Positions 1-7,664 of a stretch of DNA of 15,930 bases are shown piece by piece. The position numbers and the translations under genes were made by a program. This DNA comes from DATHYU01 sp033722675. Lineage in GTDB: Bacteria > Actinomycetota > Acidimicrobiia > Spongiisociales > UBA11373. Under the pieces are notes generated by a model. That model worked only from the letters and a program-made list of their open reading frames with translations. It ran no database searches and had not been told where the DNA came from. Within the stretch, counting starts at the first letter, position 1, and the number at the start of each line of letters is the position of its first letter. The DNA lies in NCBI GenBank assembly GCA_033722675.1, contig JAWVYO010000053.1, positions 1-15,930 on the forward strand, written 5' to 3'.

Positions 1-966
1 GGGTCGCACTGGATCGATCGCTTCGCCGACGACACGGAGGAGCTGCTCCACGTGGCCGAGGAGAACGGCGAGCGGCTCGTGCGGGCCGGGATCCGATGGG
101 CGAGGGACGTGGGCTCCCCGACGCGCGAGGTCGACGGGGTCACCCGGGCGCTGAGCCTCCACGTCCGCGACGCCTGGGAGGGGCGCCGCGACCGGCCGTA
201 CGTGCGGGCCTCGGGCTCCCACATCGGCAAGGCGGGCGCCCTGCCGGCCCTCGACCACCTCTTCGATCTCGCCGGTGACGCCGACGAGCTCGTCGCGATC
301 GCCGAACGACAGCTCGCCGACGGCGCCGACCACCTGAAGCTGTACCTGGACGGTCCCGACCCCGACGACGCCATCTGGTCGGCCGACGACATCCGCCGGG
401 TCGTGGACGCCGCCGGCGATCGCGGCGCGACGGTCACCGCCCACGCCACCCAGCCCGGAGGGACCCGGGCGGCGGTCTTCGGCGGCGTGCGGTCGATCGA
501 GCACGGGGACCGCATCGAGCCCGACGTCGCCGACGAGATGGCCCGGCGCGGGACCTTCCTGGTGACCACCCACTCGGTGTTCTCGTCGTGGCTCACCTTC
601 GGGGACACGACGCTCCTCGATCGGTTCGTGGGCCCCGACGCCCGTCGCCGCATCACCGAACGGCTCGAGGCAGCCCGCGAGAGCGCCCGGATCGCCCACC
701 GGGCCGGGGTGCCGATCGCGACCGGCAGCGACTTCGGCGGCGGGTCGCTGCGGGCCGGACATCTCGCCTGGGAGGTCGAGGCGCTCGTCGCCGCCGGGCT
801 CGAACCGGGGGAGGCGCTCGGGGCGGCGACGTGGCGGGGCGGCGAACTCCTCGGGGAGCCCACCGCCGGGGTGCTCGCAGCCGACGGACCCGCCGACGGG
901 TTCCTCGTCCACGGCGATCCCCTCAGCGATCCCTCCGCCCTCTGGCGCGTGTTCGCGGTCCTGTGA
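1..966 (+). CDS. Amidohydrolase family protein (imidazolonepropionase-like), 5' end missing
   Basis: This frame is open from the first base of the window, so the gene is truncated at its N terminus; 321 codons are visible. It looks like a metal-dependent amidohydrolase of the TIM-barrel superfamily (COG1228-like). The visible metal-site pattern is a Lys in HLKLYLDG (codon at 337) that would be the carboxylated bridging lysine, a His in VTAHA (codon at 442), a His in SIEHGD (codon at 502) and an Asp in ATGSDFGG (codon at 730). The usual N-terminal HxH pair would lie upstream of the window. The C terminus (GVLAADGPADGFLVHGDPL) is the normal small beta-sandwich end of the fold. A GTG at 52 could be read as a start, but homology-like sequence continues upstream of it. 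The substrate cannot be deduced. The stop lies 1 bp from the convergent stop of the next gene. Confidence 0.85.
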   Translation, partial: GSHWIDRFADDTEELLHVAEENGERLVRAGIRWARDVGSPTREVDGVTRALSLHVRDAWEGRRDRPYVRASGSHIGKAGALPALDHLFDLAGDADELVAIAERQLADGADHLKLYLDGPDPDDAIWSADDIRRVVDAAGDRGATVTAHATQPGGTRAAVFGGVRSIEHGDRIEPDVADEMARRGTFLVTTHSVFSSWLTFGDTTLLDRFVGPDARRRITERLEAARESARIAHRAGVPIATGSDFGGGSLRAGHLAWEVEALVAAGLEPGEALGAATWRGGELLGEPTAGVLAADGPADGFLVHGDPLSDPSALWRVFAVL

Positions 967-967
967 C

Positions 968-2131
968 TCAGCGGTCGATGACGACATCGACGAAGCCGAT
1001 GCCGTTCGCGCCCGCCGACAGCGCGTAGTAGATCCGGTAGGCCTCACCCACCCGTGCGCCGCCGAGCCACGGGTAGCCGAGGCTGCCGGCGGTGGCACCC
1101 TGCGTCGGGATCGTGACCACCGGGTTCCCCGCGAACCGCTCCCACGTGGCGCCGCCGTCGGTGCTGCGGGCATATCCCAGGCGGAGCTCGTTGGGGAGGG
1201 TGCGGTCCTGTCCCTCCAGCCCGACGTAGAACATCTCCAGTTCGCCATCGGGCCCCGTGAACAGCACCGGCGAGGCGGGACCGGCGGCGTCCCACGCGGG
1301 CACCGGCGACTCCTCCATCACCGGATCGTCGGCGACCGGCGTGAACGTCACGCCGTCGTCCGAGCGCAGCGCCCCCACCCGGTTCACCTCGCTCTCGGGT
1401 CCGTCGTACACGAGCACGAATCCGCCGTCGTGGGGGGCGATGCTCTGGGGCAGGAACTGGGCGTCCCAATCGCCGCTGCCGGTGGTGAACACGGGCTCGG
1501 GGTCGATCTCCCACGGTCCTTCGGGGGCCGGTGCCGTGGCCCGCAGGAGGGCACGGCCGGGGAACCGCTTGCTGATGAGATGCCCGAAATACATGACCCA
1601 GGTGCCGTCGTCGGCGATCCGCACCACGGGCGCGGTCGCCAGTGCGGTGCGTCCGGCCACGGGCTCGCGGATCTCGAGGATCGGCTCCTCGCCCACGGGC
1701 TCGAAGACACGGCCGTCCTCGGAGGTGGCCAGCCCGATCGCGACCCGCACCGGGCCCCAGCCGGTGTAGAACATGTGGTGAACGCCGTCGACGATCACGA
1801 CCTCGGGCGAGAACCGGAACGTGCCGTCCCAGCGGCCGCCGTCCCCGGCTGCGGGAAGGGCGGGCTGCTCCTCGTCGGCGATCTCGGCCGTGAAGGTCCA
1901 CTCGGCGTCGAAGGTGGTGGGCGACGGGACCGTGGTCGTGGTGGTGGTGGGCGCGGTCGTGGACGTCGGGGCGACCGTCGTCGTGGTGGTCGTCGCCGGC
2001 ACCGTCGCCGTCGTGGACGTCGGAGCGGCCGTCGTGGTGGGAGGCGGCTGCGTCGTCGTGGTCGCGGCGTCGTCCGACGAGCACGCCGCGATCGCGAGGG
2101 CGAGTGTCGCGATCACCGCTGCCTGGCGCAT
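968..2131 (-). CDS. Secreted lipoprotein with Thr-rich linker and GH43-like five-bladed beta-propeller
   Basis: The 387-aa protein starts at an ATG preceded by GGAGGG about 7 nt upstream on the minus strand. It has a short hydrophobic signal peptide ending in a lipobox (AIAAC, Cys17), so it is probably lipid-anchored outside the membrane. Residues 24-73 are a Thr/Pro/Ala/Val low-complexity linker. From about residue 80 there are repeated blade-like strands such as VDGVHHMFYTGW, GTWVMYFGHL, GGFVLVYDGP, ELEMFYVGL and AYRIYYALS, each followed by 'SxDGxxF/W' phrases. This rhythm is typical of the GH32/43/62/68 five-bladed propeller superfamily. The catalytic acids cannot be assigned by eye, so it may be a glycan-processing enzyme or only a propeller fold. 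It is divergent to the purine permease and convergent with the amidohydrolase. Confidence 0.82.
   Translation of the reverse strand: MRQAAVIATLALAIAACSSDDAATTTTQPPPTTTAAPTSTTATVPATTTTTTVAPTSTTAPTTTTTTVPSPTTFDAEWTFTAEIADEEQPALPAAGDGGRWDGTFRFSPEVVIVDGVHHMFYTGWGPVRVAIGLATSEDGRVFEPVGEEPILEIREPVAGRTALATAPVVRIADDGTWVMYFGHLISKRFPGRALLRATAPAPEGPWEIDPEPVFTTGSGDWDAQFLPQSIAPHDGGFVLVYDGPESEVNRVGALRSDDGVTFTPVADDPVMEESPVPAWDAAGPASPVLFTGPDGELEMFYVGLEGQDRTLPNELRLGYARSTDGGATWERFAGNPVVTIPTQGATAGSLGYPWLGGARVGEAYRIYYALSAGANGIGFVDVVIDR
1913..2062 (-). repeat. Low-complexity Thr-rich linker coding tract
   Basis: Near-repetitive ACC/ACG/GTC codons encode residues 24-73 of the lipoprotein as runs of up to six Thr broken by Val, Pro, Ala and Ser. 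On the + strand it reads as GTCGTGGTGGTC-type repetition. It is a probable surface tether and a likely site of length variation by slippage. Confidence 0.8.
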
Positions 2132-2185
2132 CCCGGGTCCCTCCGTCGTCGGTAGCCGACGCTATGGAGGACCCGCTCAACGCAG

Positions 2186-2204
2186 CGTAAGCGGGCGCTT
2201 TACG
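2186..2204. promoter_or_regulatory. Inverted repeat in the divergent lipoprotein/permease promoter region
   Basis: The 124-bp gap between the two divergent starts contains CGTAAGCG, then GG, then CGCTTTACG: arms of eight pairs with one bulged T. It lies about 50 bp upstream of the permease start, where an operator would sit. No clear -35/-10 pair could be fixed around it. Its function is inferred from position only. Confidence 0.3.
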
Positions 2205-2255
2205 GAGGGATTACCGTCTGGTCCGGGAAGACCACGACATGGGAGGAGGGACCCC

Positions 2256-3644
2256 GTGGCGGTGACCGCGCCGCGAGCGCTGACCGACTGGACCGATCGG
2301 TTCTTCGCCGTTTCCGAACGAGGCTCCACGGCGGGCACGGAGATCCGCGCCGGCGTGACCACGTTCCTGGCGATGGCCTACATCATCTTCGTGAACCCGG
2401 CGATCCTGTCGAACGCCATCGACTTCGAGGGAGCGTTCCCGCAGTTGCTCACGGTGACGTGCATGGCGGCCGCCTTCGGGACGCTCATCATGGCGCTCTG
2501 GGCGAACCTGCCCTTCGCCCTCGCACCGGGCATGGGCCTGAACGCCTTCTTCACCTTCACCGTGGTGTTCGAGCTCGGATACGCGTGGCAGGAGGCGCTG
2601 GGGGCGGTGTTCGTGTCGGGGATCCTGTTCCTCATCATCTCGGCCACCGGCCTGCGTGCCTGGATCCTCGATTCGATCCCCCTGGCGCTCAAGCACGCCA
2701 TCACCGCCGGCATCGGCGCCTTCCTCGCCATCATCGGCTTCCAGAACGCCGGCAACGGGAACGGGCTCACCACCGACAGCCCCGCGACGCTCCTGACCCG
2801 GGGCGACTGGACCGACGCCCGGCTGTGGTTGCTCGGAGCGGGCATCCTCGTGATCGGCGCCCTGCTGGCGCTCCGCATCAAGGGCGCGCTCGTCATCGGC
2901 ATCGTCGTGATCAGCGCAGTGGCCATCATCACGAAGGCCGACGTGTTCCCCGGTGGCGAGTTCCAGGGCTTCGGCGACGGCGTGTTCGGGTTCACCTGGC
3001 CCAGCGACCTGATCGGAGCCCTCGACATCGGGGCGGCCTTCGACGTCTCGGGGACCTTCGCCGCCAGCCTCCTGAGCGTCGTGTTCACGTTCCTGTTCGT
3101 CGACTTCTTCGACACCGCGGGCACGCTCATCGGCCTGTCGGAGAAGGCCGACATGCTGGACGAGGACGGCAACATCGAGGCACCGCGCGCCGCCTTCACG
3201 GCCGACGGGGCCGCCACCGCGGTGGGCGCCCTCCTCGGGACGTCCTCGACCACCACCTACATCGAGTCGGCCGCCGGCGTCGAGGAGGGCGGCAAGACCG
3301 GCCTCGCCTCGCTCGTGACCGGGCTGCTGTTCGTGGCGGCGATGTTCCTGTCGCCGCTCGCCAGCGCCATCCCCAGCCTGGCCACCGCGCCGGTGCTCAT
3401 CATCATCGGGGCGATGATGATGACGGGGGCCGCCAAGGTCGACTGGGAGGACTACCGGATCTCGATCCCGGCCTTCCTCACGATCGTCGGCATGCCCTTC
3501 ACCTACTCGATCACCGACGGGATCAGCCTCGGGATCATCTCGTACGCGGCCATCTCGGTGTTGAGCGGCAAGGGCCGGGAGGTCCACCCGGTGATGTACG
3601 TGATCGCCGGACTCCTGCTCTGGCGGTTCTTCATCGTGGGGTGA
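2256..3644 (+). CDS. NCS2-family purine permease (AzgA/PbuG/GhxP-like)
   Basis: This 462-aa polytopic membrane protein should import purine bases (adenine, guanine or hypoxanthine) with protons. The chosen GTG is preceded by GGAGGAGGG with a 5-nt gap; the frame is open further upstream, but that part is antisense to the lipoprotein. Family marks seen are TTFLAMAYIIFVNPAIL (residues 35-51), APGMGLNAFF (90-99), FFDTAGTLIGLSEKAD (from 284) and GTSSTTTYIESAAGVEEGG (328-346), which carries the conserved Glu/Ser substrate-site segment. Length and motifs fit the azaguanine-resistance (AzgA) branch better than the UraA or xanthine branches. The stop overlaps the next start by one base, so the two genes form an operon. 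The exact purine transported is not visible from the sequence. Confidence 0.93.
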   Translation: MAVTAPRALTDWTDRFFAVSERGSTAGTEIRAGVTTFLAMAYIIFVNPAILSNAIDFEGAFPQLLTVTCMAAAFGTLIMALWANLPFALAPGMGLNAFFTFTVVFELGYAWQEALGAVFVSGILFLIISATGLRAWILDSIPLALKHAITAGIGAFLAIIGFQNAGNGNGLTTDSPATLLTRGDWTDARLWLLGAGILVIGALLALRIKGALVIGIVVISAVAIITKADVFPGGEFQGFGDGVFGFTWPSDLIGALDIGAAFDVSGTFAASLLSVVFTFLFVDFFDTAGTLIGLSEKADMLDEDGNIEAPRAAFTADGAATAVGALLGTSSTTTYIESAAGVEEGGKTGLASLVTGLLFVAAMFLSPLASAIPSLATAPVLIIIGAMMMTGAAKVDWEDYRISIPAFLTIVGMPFTYSITDGISLGIISYAAISVLSGKGREVHPVMYVIAGLLLWRFFIVG

Positions 3645-4066
3645 TGCTTCCCGGCTCGGTGCGCGAACTGATCGAGCGGGGCGACCGCCTCGTCCACCTG
3701 ACCACGCTCGACCCCGACGGGACGCCCTTCGTCACGCTCGCCTGGGCGGGGATCGAGGACGACCGCGTGGTAGTCGGCACGCTGTTCGACCAGCGCAAGC
3801 TGCGGAATCTGCGCCGGGATCCCCGGGTGGTCCTGTCGGTGGAGGCCGGGAGCCGCAACGCCCACGGCCTCGACGAGTACGCGGTCCTCTACGGCACCGC
3901 CGAGGTGACCGAGGGCGGGGCGCCGGAACTCCTCCAGCGCCTCGCCCACAGCCACCTCGGTCCCGGGGTCACGTTCCCGCCCATGCCGGACCCGCCGGCG
4001 GGATACGTGATCAGGGTCGCCGTCGACCGCGTCACGGGCGTCGGCCCCTGGCGCGACGAGGTGTGA
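3644..4066 (+). CDS. PPOX-class (probably F420-dependent) oxidoreductase, pyridoxamine-phosphate-oxidase fold
   Basis: The 140-aa protein begins at an ATG that overlaps the permease stop (TGATG), so translation is probably coupled; no separate strong SD is seen. The fold is the split beta-barrel of the pyridoxamine 5'-phosphate oxidase superfamily: LVHLTTLDPDGTPFVTLAW (residues 16-34), a VVVGTLFDQRKLRNLRRDPRVVLSV segment (43-66) typical of F420-binding PPOX proteins such as mycobacterial Rv1155, and a C-terminal strand VIRVAVDRVTGVGPW. Such proteins bind F420, FMN or haem and act on small-molecule substrates, and the substrate is unknown. Its coupling to a purine permease is unexplained and could simply reflect tight packing. 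A hairpin cluster follows the stop. Confidence 0.85.
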   Translation: MLPGSVRELIERGDRLVHLTTLDPDGTPFVTLAWAGIEDDRVVVGTLFDQRKLRNLRRDPRVVLSVEAGSRNAHGLDEYAVLYGTAEVTEGGAPELLQRLAHSHLGPGVTFPPMPDPPAGYVIRVAVDRVTGVGPWRDEV

Positions 4067-4123
4067 GCCCGGCTCACGGGCCCCCGGGTGAGCACCGCGG
4101 CTCCTCCCCGGGGTCGGAGGGGA

Positions 4124-4142
4124 CAGCCGCCGCAGGCGGCTG
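4124..4142. terminator. Hairpin between convergent genes (8-bp stem)
   Basis: CAGCCGCC and GGCGGCTG are perfectly complementary around a GCA loop. There is no T-tract on either side, so if it terminates transcription it does so as a GC-rich hairpin without a canonical U-run. It lies between the PPOX gene and the convergent beta-propeller lipoprotein. Confidence 0.5.
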
Positions 4143-4144
4143 AC

Positions 4145-4176
4145 GGAGGGGGCGCCACCAGGGGCGACCCCCCTCC
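4145..4176. terminator. Second hairpin between the same convergent genes
   Basis: GGAGGGGG (4145-4152) pairs with CCCCCTCC (4169-4176), and an inner CGCC/GGCG pair extends the structure. It lies only 6 bp before the stop of the minus-strand lipoprotein and 2 bp after the preceding hairpin. It is a plausible bidirectional termination or mRNA-end element, although no T-run is present. Confidence 0.45.
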
Positions 4177-4182
4177 GGGTCC

Positions 4183-6420
4183 TCAGCCGATGTTGACCTG
4201 GTCCAGGCGCTCGAGGGTCGACAGGTCGTTCGCTTGGAGGGTGCGGTTGGTCAGCGTCCACAGCGTGTCGCCGATGACGAGGCTGCGGATGATCGGGTCG
4301 CCGCCCCGGTGGTCGGGGAAGCAGACCTCGATCCGGTCGCCCTCGGCGACCTCGAGGCCGGTCACGTCCACGAACTCGCCGAGCTCGTCCTCGCGGAACT
4401 CGGTGAACACCTCGCACGACAGGTCGCCGTATCCGCCGATCTCCTGCCCGCCGCAGACCTGGACGACCAGGCCTTCGTCGCCGACCCACTGCCGGATGAC
4501 GTCGTCGGGGACGACCTCGCAGTCGCTGCCGGGCAGGGCCCCTGCGGACTCGTGGCTGATGCGGCCCCGCTCGGCGATCCCGTCGGTCACCTCGAGGGCG
4601 ACGGCGCCGAAGAAGTCTCCCCGCCAGTCGCTGAGCGGCACGACGGCGGTGTTCTCGGGTGCCCACCACAGGAAGGCGAGGTGATCCCACTCGACCTCGC
4701 TGCTCCCCGAACCGAGGGACCACACGGCCACCTCGCGGGGGTCGGTGGGATCGGACACGTCGAAGAGCGACACCTTCGAGCCGGTGACCCGACCCTCGTC
4801 GGTGGCGTCCTGACCCACGCCGAGCACCCTCCCGCCACCGAGCGGATGCAGGTAGCTCGAGTAGCCGGGGATCTTCAGTTCGCCGGTCACGGCGGGATTC
4901 GCCGGGTCGCGCAGGTCGACAACGTAGAAGGGGTCGACCTGGCGGAAGGTGACGACGTAGGCCGTCTCGCCGACGAAGCGGACGGAGAAGATCCGTTCGC
5001 CTTTGCCCATGTCGCCCACCGACCCGATCTCGACGAGCCGGTCGCCGTCCTGGCGGAGCACCTTGACGTAGCTCTCCGACGACTCCCGGAAGCCCCACGG
5101 AGGACCGTCGGTGACGGCCACGCGGAGGTCGCCGTCGAACTCGTCCATCGCGAACTGGTTGAGGAGGTGGCCCTCCACGCTCCCCGACGCCTGGTACTCG
5201 GCCGGCGCGCCGGCGGGGATCGAGAACTTGTGGATCGCCGTCTCGTACCGCTCCTCGAAGTCCTCGTCGCGGGGCTCCGAGGCGAAGAACTCCTCGGGGA
5301 CCCAGATGTTCGTCGCCACGTAGAGGTTCTCCGTCGAGGCGTACACGGTCTCGCCGCGGGCGATGACCCCGGTCCCCTCCCCCGATCCGAGGCCGCCGTC
5401 GAGGTCGACGGTGAGCACGGACAGCGTGTCGAAGCCGGCGAACTCGGCCGGCCGATGCATGCGGTCGCAGTCGACCGCCAGCCCCGATTCGAGCACGGTG
5501 CCGGACTCGTCGGTGAGGACGTAGTCGGGCAGCCAGGTCTCGAGCGTCGACTCGGCGACGATCCGGCGGTTCGTCTCCTCGGCCGTGTCCTCGGCGGCGG
5601 GCGACGACGGATACACGAAGGGCAGCTGGGAGGGATAGGAGGAGATGGCCACGCGGGCGGTCCCGTCGATCGCCCGGGCGCTCAGGAGCCGTCCCTCGAC
5701 GGCGAGCCGGCGGATCACCCGGATGTCGAGCGGGTCGGAGATGTCGATCTCCTGGACGAGCACGGTGTCGGCCTGGAACCGGGGCATGGTCGTGGACGCG
5801 ATGTCGCCCTCGAGCGGCATGACGTCCTCCCCGCCGCTGGAGAACACGACCACGCGGTCGCCGTTCAGGAAGAAGCGATGGCCCCATCCCTCGCCGAGGA
5901 AGTACGTTCCGAGGAGCCGGCCCGCGTCGGCGTCGGTCACCGACAGCCGCCCGTTCATGATCGTGACGATCCGTTCGCCGTCGGTCTTGACGATGTCGGG
6001 CTCGTCCACGCCGGCGACCTGGACGTTGGTGCCCGAGAACTCGGTGCCCTCGCCGCCGCCGGCCGTGGCTCCGGCGGTGGTCGTCGCTGGGGCCGCCCCA
6101 TCGTCACCGGCCATGTCGACGGCGGCTTCCTCGCGAGCGAAGACGGGCATCGGATACACGCGGTGACCGTCCAGGCCGTAGGGCCCGACGCGGGCCATCG
6201 CCTCGGCGCGGAAGTGATCGAGGACGCCGTCGCAGGCGTCGAACCGCTCCAGCGCGGCGACGAACCGCACGGAGGCCGGGTCGAATCGTTCGGCGCTCGC
6301 AGTGATGCCGGGCGTCGTCGTGGCCGTCGTCGTGGGCACGGTCGTCGTCCCCGAGGTCCCCGACGTGCAGGCCGCGGTGAGCAGGGCCAGGGCGGTGAGC
6401 AGACCGAGTCGCTTGATCAT
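4183..6420 (-). CDS. Large lipoprotein with C-terminal WD40-like beta-propeller (Beta_propel family)
   Basis: This 745-aa protein starts at an ATG preceded by GAGGGAGA about 6 nt upstream. The N terminus is a lipoprotein signal (MIKRLGLLTALALLTAAC, lipobox Cys18) followed by a short Thr-rich tether (residues 19-40). A distinctive stretch TNVQVAGVDEPDIVKTDG (131-148), followed by IVTIMNGRLSVTD, is the hallmark of the secreted 'Beta propeller domain' family (COG4880). Repeated strands such as VYASTENLYVATNIW, ETAYVVTFRQVDPFYVVDL and NTAVVPLSDW continue to the end, giving a large propeller. A Cys pair near the C terminus (CEVVPDD..., VQVCGG) could form disulfides. The function of the family is unknown; an extracytoplasmic binding or scaffolding role is inference. 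It is divergent to the LLM oxidoreductase with 94 bp between starts. Confidence 0.88.
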   Translation of the reverse strand: MIKRLGLLTALALLTAACTSGTSGTTTVPTTTATTTPGITASAERFDPASVRFVAALERFDACDGVLDHFRAEAMARVGPYGLDGHRVYPMPVFAREEAAVDMAGDDGAAPATTTAGATAGGGEGTEFSGTNVQVAGVDEPDIVKTDGERIVTIMNGRLSVTDADAGRLLGTYFLGEGWGHRFFLNGDRVVVFSSGGEDVMPLEGDIASTTMPRFQADTVLVQEIDISDPLDIRVIRRLAVEGRLLSARAIDGTARVAISSYPSQLPFVYPSSPAAEDTAEETNRRIVAESTLETWLPDYVLTDESGTVLESGLAVDCDRMHRPAEFAGFDTLSVLTVDLDGGLGSGEGTGVIARGETVYASTENLYVATNIWVPEEFFASEPRDEDFEERYETAIHKFSIPAGAPAEYQASGSVEGHLLNQFAMDEFDGDLRVAVTDGPPWGFRESSESYVKVLRQDGDRLVEIGSVGDMGKGERIFSVRFVGETAYVVTFRQVDPFYVVDLRDPANPAVTGELKIPGYSSYLHPLGGGRVLGVGQDATDEGRVTGSKVSLFDVSDPTDPREVAVWSLGSGSSEVEWDHLAFLWWAPENTAVVPLSDWRGDFFGAVALEVTDGIAERGRISHESAGALPGSDCEVVPDDVIRQWVGDEGLVVQVCGGQEIGGYGDLSCEVFTEFREDELGEFVDVTGLEVAEGDRIEVCFPDHRGGDPIIRSLVIGDTLWTLTNRTLQANDLSTLERLDQVNIG

Positions 6421-6439
6421 GGATCGTCTCCCTCTCGTC

Positions 6440-6458
6440 GTCGCTGTGACGCAGCGAC
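6440..6458. promoter_or_regulatory. Inverted repeat in the divergent promoter region
   Basis: GTCGCTG and CAGCGAC are separated by TGACG, giving 7-bp perfect arms centred about 29 bp upstream of the beta-propeller lipoprotein start. It could be a protein-binding site serving both divergent genes or a leader hairpin of the minus-strand mRNA. A -10-like TAGCCT for the + strand gene lies at 6480-6485, without a recognisable -35. Confidence 0.35.
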
Positions 6459-6514
6459 CGCCCGCCGCGGTTCCCGACCTAGCCTCACACGGGAGTCGAC
6501 GAACGGAGTGGATC

Positions 6515-7426
6515 ATGCGATTCGGGATCGGGGTGGCCACCGCCGGCGGAGGGTGGGCGCAGGTCGAGAGCGAGGTCCGGGCGGCCGAGGAGGCGGGCCT
6601 CGACGAGGTGTGGATCATCGACCACCTCCTCGCCCCGAACCGGCCCGAGGCGCCCATCTTCGAAGCATGGACGTCGCTGGCGGCCGCCGCCGCGATGACA
6701 GAGCGGGTGCGGGTCGGCCATCTCGTGAACTGCGTCTCGTTCCGCAACGTCGGGCTCTTCGCGAAGCAGGCGACCACCGTCGACCACCTGTCGAGCGGAC
6801 GTCTCGAGCTCGGCCTCGGCGCCGGCTGGTACGAGGAGGAGTACCGGGCCTTCGGCTATCCGTTCCCGTCACCCGGCGACCGGGTGCGGTACTTCGAGGA
6901 GTATCTCGATGCCCTGGATCTGCTGTTCGCCGGGGGAGCCGTGGACTACGACGGCGAGTTCATCACGCTCGAGGGGGCCCGGTGCGAGCCGATGCCCCTG
7001 CAGCGGCCCCGGCCCCCGGTGCTGGTGGGCACCGCCGGGGAGAAGATGAAGGGCATCGTCGGTCGCCGGGCCGACGCCTGGAACTGCCCGGCGAAGGCCA
7101 TCCCCGAGCTGGAGCGCCATCGCGACGCCGTCATGGAGGCCGCCGAGGGACGGACGGTCCGCACGACGCTGCAGATCCCGGCCGCCGTCGGCACCGACCG
7201 GAGTGCTGCGAACCGGGCCCTCGCCGTCGCCGAGGACGTACTCGCATGGACGGGCGACGTCGCCGAGATCGGAATCGTCGGCACGGTGGCGGAGGCCGTC
7301 GACCGATGCCTCGCCTACCGCGAGCGCGGCGTAGACGGCTTCACCTGCGTCCTCCCCCGCGGCGAGACGAGGCGGCCGGTCCTCGAAGCGCTCGGCGCGG
7401 TGGCGGACGCGGTCCGGGGCGCCTGA
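6515..7426 (+). CDS. LLM-class F420-dependent oxidoreductase (luciferase-like)
   Basis: The 303-aa protein starts at an ATG with GGAG 7 nt upstream. It has the bacterial-luciferase-like TIM barrel: an opening strand RFGIGVAT, EEAGLDEVWIIDHLL (residues 25-39), the typical ERVRVGHLV strand (63-71) followed by FAKQATTVDHLSSGRLELGL (82-101) and GAGWYEEEYRAFGYPF (102-117), and later PRPPVLVGTAGEKM. In actinobacteria such proteins mostly use coenzyme F420 and transfer hydride to diverse substrates, and the substrate here is not evident. FMN use is the main alternative. It is a single gene, flanked upstream by a divergent lipoprotein and downstream by a hairpin that spans its stop codon. Confidence 0.92.
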   Translation: MRFGIGVATAGGGWAQVESEVRAAEEAGLDEVWIIDHLLAPNRPEAPIFEAWTSLAAAAAMTERVRVGHLVNCVSFRNVGLFAKQATTVDHLSSGRLELGLGAGWYEEEYRAFGYPFPSPGDRVRYFEEYLDALDLLFAGGAVDYDGEFITLEGARCEPMPLQRPRPPVLVGTAGEKMKGIVGRRADAWNCPAKAIPELERHRDAVMEAAEGRTVRTTLQIPAAVGTDRSAANRALAVAEDVLAWTGDVAEIGIVGTVAEAVDRCLAYRERGVDGFTCVLPRGETRRPVLEALGAVADAVRGA

Positions 7427-7441
7427 CAGCAGGCGCCCCGG
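7414..7441. terminator. Perfect 12-bp hairpin spanning the LLM gene stop codon
   Basis: CCGGGGCGCCTG (7414-7425) pairs with CAGGCGCCCCGG (7430-7441) around an ACAG loop. The TGA stop (7424-7426) is partly inside the stem. It sits between convergent genes, so it could serve both as a 3'-end structure. No T-run follows on either strand. Confidence 0.6.
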
Positions 7442-7466
7442 TGCCGAGGGAGGGATGACGAAGGGG

Positions 7467-7664
7467 TCAGGCGGCGCGGCGTGCGCGGGCGGCCTCGACG
7501 CGGGCCCGCTGCAGGGCGGCACGCGATTCCACGAGGGCGCCGAACGACGCGCCACGGGAACGGAGCGCTTCGTGCTCCTCCCAGGCGAGGACGAGCCGGC
7601 GGAAGGCCGCCTCGAACTCGGGCTGCGTGGCCTCGGTCTCGCGGGTCAGGGTGAGCGTGCTCAT
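7467..7664 (-). CDS. Small Arg/Ala-rich helical protein of unknown function (65 aa)
   Basis: I do not recognise this protein. It is predicted to be almost entirely alpha-helical after a Thr-rich start (MSTLTLTRETEATQPEF), with heptad-like EAAFRRLVLAWEEHEALRSR and a C-terminal ESRAALQRARVEAARARRAA. It has many Arg, no Lys and no Cys, and no signal peptide or membrane span. The ATG at 7664 has an ideal GGAGGT seven nt upstream. Two in-frame ATGs lie upstream: one at 7670, too close to that SD, and one at 7685, which has its own GGGAGGG 9 nt upstream and would give 72 aa (MEVEVMIMSTL). It is divergent to the Lrp-MFS unit and convergent with the LLM gene. Coding status is supported by the SD and codon use, not by homology. 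Confidence 0.6.
   Translation of the reverse strand: MSTLTLTRETEATQPEFEAAFRRLVLAWEEHEALRSRGASFGALVESRAALQRARVEAARARRAA

Noticed and set aside
1913..2062. The repetitive tract as a CRISPR or tandem-repeat locus
   Set aside because: The repetition follows Thr/Val codons within a reading frame that has a lipobox and a downstream propeller domain; there are no spacers of constant length.
3503..5887. A long minus-strand open frame of nearly 800 codons
   Set aside because: It runs across the convergent gene junction in another frame of the lipoprotein gene, is extremely Arg-rich, and disagrees with the signal-peptide-bearing frame that has an SD and known motifs.
4234..7458. A very long open frame (over 1000 codons) on the + strand
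   Set aside because: It is antisense to the propeller lipoprotein and then out of frame with the LLM gene. Its product is low-complexity Arg/Gly/His/Asp/Glu sequence typical of high-GC shadow frames, with no domain or SD.
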